Assembly: GCA_015232355.1 (NCBI GenBank)
Contig: JADFZW010000004.1
Location: forward strand, 1-64,000
DNA length: 64,000 nt
From: Oligoflexia bacterium
Lineage (GTDB): Bacteria > Bdellovibrionota > Bacteriovoracia > Bacteriovoracales > Bacteriovoracaceae
Direction: 5' to 3'
Positions within the stretch are counted from its first letter, which is position 1; every line of letters begins with the position of its first letter. The notes below the pieces were generated by a model. It ran no database searches. It worked only from the letters and a program-made list of their open reading frames with translations, and was not told where the DNA came from. Below are positions 61,214 to 64,000 of this stretch, piece after piece. A program made the translations under genes and the position numbers.

Positions 61214-62885
61214 AAAAAATTATACTCCAAGAATTTAATACTCCACTAGGATTTACTTCTTCTTCTCTAAAGATTGAATCCACTATTTTTAAAGTCCAAA
61301 TACCACTACTTGATTCTTCTAAATGCCTAGCACTTCCAAAACGAAAAGTAGTACTCGCTCCAATAGTTGAACTATCTTTACAAGATTCCTCCAATGGATA
61401 GTCTTCCCCATTATTACAAAAATGTGGTTTACTAAAAATACTTGTAATTGGACTAGCAGAATTACTCAACTCTATTGTCAGATCCCCCCAATTTGCATGG
61501 GCCATATCAACATTAACTTCAATAAATTCTATCTTTGAAATTTGACTTGTACCCGCATCTACCGTAATCGAACTAGTAGTTCCAGTCTTATCTACATCTA
61601 CAATTTGAAGTCCCAAATTAATACTACTACTGGCAGTATATGTTTTTAAAGTACCAACGTTACTCCAAGTATTGGCCGCTGCTACTGCTGCCTTTGCATC
61701 TACTACTCCAAAACCAAATTTATAATTAACTTTATATCCGGCCCCATTGCTCACCCAATTTGTATCTGTTGACTGAATCTTTCGAGCAGTTTGTGCTAAA
61801 ATTAATTTTACATCTCTCCAAGTAAGTTTGGAATTTTGTTTTAGCATCAGTGCTACTACACCACTAACTATCGGAGTAGCTCCTGAAGTTCCCGTGAAAG
61901 TCTTGGTATAATTAACATCATCTAAATCACTTCCACTATTGGTATCTGTATTATATCCCCACTCATTTATTAAATCAGTAGTGGTCAAACTATTTTTCCC
62001 ACCACTAGAAGGAGCACATATCCACAAATTAGAACCACTTTCACTATATGAAGCTTTCTCACCATTATCTGTAGTTGCACCAATGGCCATCACTCCATAA
62101 AAATTTGCTTGACCATCATAATCTGATCTATCGATCTCTGTTTCATCACTATTATTAGAACCATTATTAACACCATTGTTAGCACCATTACCTGCGGCCC
62201 AAACATAGACAACACCTTTTCCATTTCTTCCATAAGTCACACCTTCAGTTATGGCCGAAGTCCAAGTACTATTGGCAGTTGTAAACTTTCCAGTTCCATC
62301 GGTAGCACCCCAACTATTATTGCTAATACTAACTAAATCATAATTACGAGTCATGGCATCTGTTTCATCAGCATCAGTTCTTCCACCTAATGCTAACAAA
62401 TTATATCCCACTACTTTCGCTCTAGGAGCAACACCTCTAACTCCAATACCATTACTATCTCTAGCGGCCGCAAGTCCGGCGACAGCGGTTCCATGTCCAG
62501 AACTACTCTCTTCAGGGGATGGATCATCTATACTATATAAGTAATTCCAACTTCTCCCACTATAAATGTTATCACTCAAATCAGGATGATTAATCTGTAA
62601 TCCATCATCAATCACAGCGATAACAACATCATCTCCTTTGTTTCCACTATCCCACACTGAAGTGACATTAATATCTTCACCCACTAATAAATCTGTTAAT
62701 TGACCTGTATTTTTCAAATGCCATTGATAACTGTAATAAGAATCACTACTCGCTGTTGCTGTAGCGGCCACGACTGCTAAACTTTGAGCACTGGCCGCCA
62801 GTTTAGTATTCGACTGCTTTGAACATGAATACAGAGATAGAAATAACAATAAAATTATAAAATCTGATAATATAAGTCTTTTCAT
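61200..62885 (-). CDS. Subtilisin-like serine protease lipoprotein with P domain
   Basis: A 561-residue S8 protease. The signal ends in lipobox SLYSC (about residue 21). The catalytic triad is in VVIAVIDDGLQINHPDL (Asp near 93), SSGHGTAVAGLAA (His near 129) and TGTSGATPIVSG (Ser near 333). A P (proprotein convertase B) domain ends the protein (about 415-560) with IEVNVDMAHANWGDLTIEL and a closing SWSIIFYGRE. The usual N-terminal propeptide is missing: the mature domain begins about 30 residues after the lipid cysteine. A separate propeptide-like gene follows directly. Target proteins are unknown; surface anchoring by the lipid is likely. Confidence 0.93.
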   Translation of the reverse strand: MKRLILSDFIILLLFLSLYSCSKQSNTKLAASAQSLAVVAATATASSDSYYSYQWHLKNTGQLTDLLVGEDINVTSVWDSGNKGDDVVIAVIDDGLQINHPDLSDNIYSGRSWNYLYSIDDPSPEESSSGHGTAVAGLAAARDSNGIGVRGVAPRAKVVGYNLLALGGRTDADETDAMTRNYDLVSISNNSWGATDGTGKFTTANSTWTSAITEGVTYGRNGKGVVYVWAAGNGANNGVNNGSNNSDETEIDRSDYDGQANFYGVMAIGATTDNGEKASYSESGSNLWICAPSSGGKNSLTTTDLINEWGYNTDTNSGSDLDDVNYTKTFTGTSGATPIVSGVVALMLKQNSKLTWRDVKLILAQTARKIQSTDTNWVSNGAGYKVNYKFGFGVVDAKAAVAAANTWSNVGTLKTYTASSSINLGLQIVDVDKTGTTSSITVDAGTSQISKIEFIEVNVDMAHANWGDLTIELSNSASPITSIFSKPHFCNNGEDYPLEESCKDSSTIGASTTFRFGSARHLEESSSGIWTLKIVDSIFREEEVNPSGVLNSWSIIFYGRE

Positions 62886-63109
62886 ATATGCTTATGCTTT
62901 TATGCTTTAGTAAATTATTTTTATTTATTAAATAATTTATTTAGTTCATTTTAACCTTTAATCGGAAAATCAATTAATTACTTTATCTCTTTATTTATTT
63001 ACGCTAAATAAATTTTGTAAAAAAAATTCTTAAAAAAAATGCTTAATACTACCGACAAGTAAAATGATAATCACACAATAATAATATTAATATAATATAG
63101 GTAAGTATT

Positions 63110-64000
63110 ATGAATTTATGTCTAAAAAAATTTATAGTTTTATTAAGTTATCTTTCTTTACTAAGCTATTTTACAAAAGCATTCTGTTCAACAGAAGTTA
63201 ATCCTACATTTGGAGCAGAATTAACTTTCAAATCAAAAAAAAAAGAAGAAAATCAAAAAGACATAATTGATAAAATAAAAAGAAAGCTTGAATCAAATAA
63301 AACACTACTCGATCTTTTTGAGATCTCCACTAATAAAACCAAAGATAAATTTAATGCAGATATATCCACAATGACCTTTAAACTTAAAAATGAAAGCAAA
63401 AAATTTCCAAAAAATGGTTTCACTCTTAGTTTTACTACGGATCCTAGTGTAATAGAAATTCCAACTTCACCATTAACTTTATCTCAGATGAATAATAAAA
63501 ATATTCAGACAATTTTTTCAACATTATTTACAATCGCTGCTGAACTGAACATTCTACCAGATAAAAATAATGAGATAGGAGGAGGTCATATCCACATTGG
63601 AGTACAAGAATCATTTAAAGATAAACCTTGGGCCAGCATGTGTTTTCTAGCAGACCTTTATAATCATCGTTATTTTTTACTTTGTGGATTAAAAGGCAAG
63701 GTTAAATCCGCAAGTTATGTTCCTACAACATCTCAAATTGTAAATATTCTTCAAGCAAGTATTGACTGTTTAAACGCTAATAAGAATATTCCTAATAATA
63801 TTATTATTCGTACAGAATCAACGACAAATTGTTTTGAAAAAATTTCAAATACGCAAGATACTGGATTTCATGATACAACTTTAAAGGAAAGACTTAGTAC
63901 ATTAGGTCCAAAAACAAAAAAGAAAAACGATGAAAAGAACGATAAGAAAAAAGATGAGGAAATACCATTTACAAATATTATTGGCAAGAATATGTCTATA
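63110..64000 (+). CDS. Exported amidoligase-like protein, cut by the window edge
   Basis: An open frame of 297 codons from ATG 63110 runs to the window end without a stop. AGG lies eight bases before the ATG. Residues 1-27 are a signal peptide. The following features recall the amidoligase / ATP-grasp-like glutamine synthetase fold family: FGAELTF at 34-40, VIEIPTSPLTLSQM at about 114-127, and GGGHIHIG at about 157-164 (metal or nucleotide-binding His). The family ligates amines to carboxyl groups in peptides or sugars. A signal peptide on such a cytosolic ATP-dependent enzyme is unusual. The C-terminal 40 visible residues are Lys/Asp-rich. Confidence 0.65.
   Translation, partial: MNLCLKKFIVLLSYLSLLSYFTKAFCSTEVNPTFGAELTFKSKKKEENQKDIIDKIKRKLESNKTLLDLFEISTNKTKDKFNADISTMTFKLKNESKKFPKNGFTLSFTTDPSVIEIPTSPLTLSQMNNKNIQTIFSTLFTIAAELNILPDKNNEIGGGHIHIGVQESFKDKPWASMCFLADLYNHRYFLLCGLKGKVKSASYVPTTSQIVNILQASIDCLNANKNIPNNIIIRTESTTNCFEKISNTQDTGFHDTTLKERLSTLGPKTKKKNDEKNDKKKDEEIPFTNIIGKNMSI

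Noticed and set aside
1-64000. tRNA or rRNA genes, insertion sequences, prophage or integrase genes
   Set aside because: None was recognised on either strand by eye; a dedicated search such as tRNAscan-SE would be needed to exclude a tRNA with confidence.

Overview
The window is AT-rich (about one third G+C by eye), densely coded and bacterial. Most genes have Shine-Dalgarno starts, and the signal peptides and lipoboxes (Pal, Tol-Pal-like lipoproteins) are Gram-negative. A CarD-type regulator, a fused formiminotransferase-cyclodeaminase, many chemoreceptors and hybrid kinases, and a class I fructose bisphosphatase would suit a Bdellovibrionota / deltaproteobacteria-like lineage. That placement is inference from gene content. 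No rRNA, tRNA, CRISPR array or insertion sequence was recognised.

Layout. 1-4.4 kb: cut gene, FecR-domain protein, unknown exported protein, Ste24-type protease. 4.4-7.7 kb: large exported protein with a eukaryotic-type kinase catalytic core. 7.8-10.8 kb: amrS plus a two-component pair. 10.8-16 kb: tdk, hpt, a GHMP kinase and exported unknowns. 16-24.9 kb: signalling block (two hybrid histidine kinases, an orphan FtsX-type permease, a periplasmic binding protein, a chemoreceptor). 25-31.2 kb: a large lipoprotein, then an exported ADP-ribosyltransferase-like protein followed by an exported serine esterase. 31.2-35.6 kb: tight minus-strand operon (two small envelope proteins, tsaD, rsmA, smpB, a membrane protein) below pal. 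35.8-38.5 kb: ftcD and folD, divergent. 38.5-49.8 kb: housekeeping run (sucCD, ndk, carD, gltX-cysS-uvrB, a phosphoesterase, an HU protein). 49.9-52.5 kb: STAS-CheX-like protein and ankyrin-repeat protein. 52.9-56.9 kb: ferritin, an exported glycosyltransferase-like protein fused to two U-boxes, an alpha/beta hydrolase. 57-59.5 kb: second binding-protein/chemoreceptor locus. 59.5-64 kb: fbp, a subtilisin lipoprotein with a separate propeptide-like gene, and a cut exported amidoligase-like gene.

The strongest theme is a set of Sec-exported proteins with domains that act on eukaryotic cell biology or modify proteins: kinase-like, ADP-ribosyltransferase-like, double U-box with glycosyltransferase, esterase, amidoligase-like and subtilisin, plus an ankyrin protein without a signal peptide. 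They are scattered among housekeeping genes rather than in one island. This suggests a bacterium living in or on eukaryotic cells. The second theme is instability of short tandem repeats: 5-, 6-, 9-, 12- and 57-bp arrays occur inside coding sequences and just upstream of starts.
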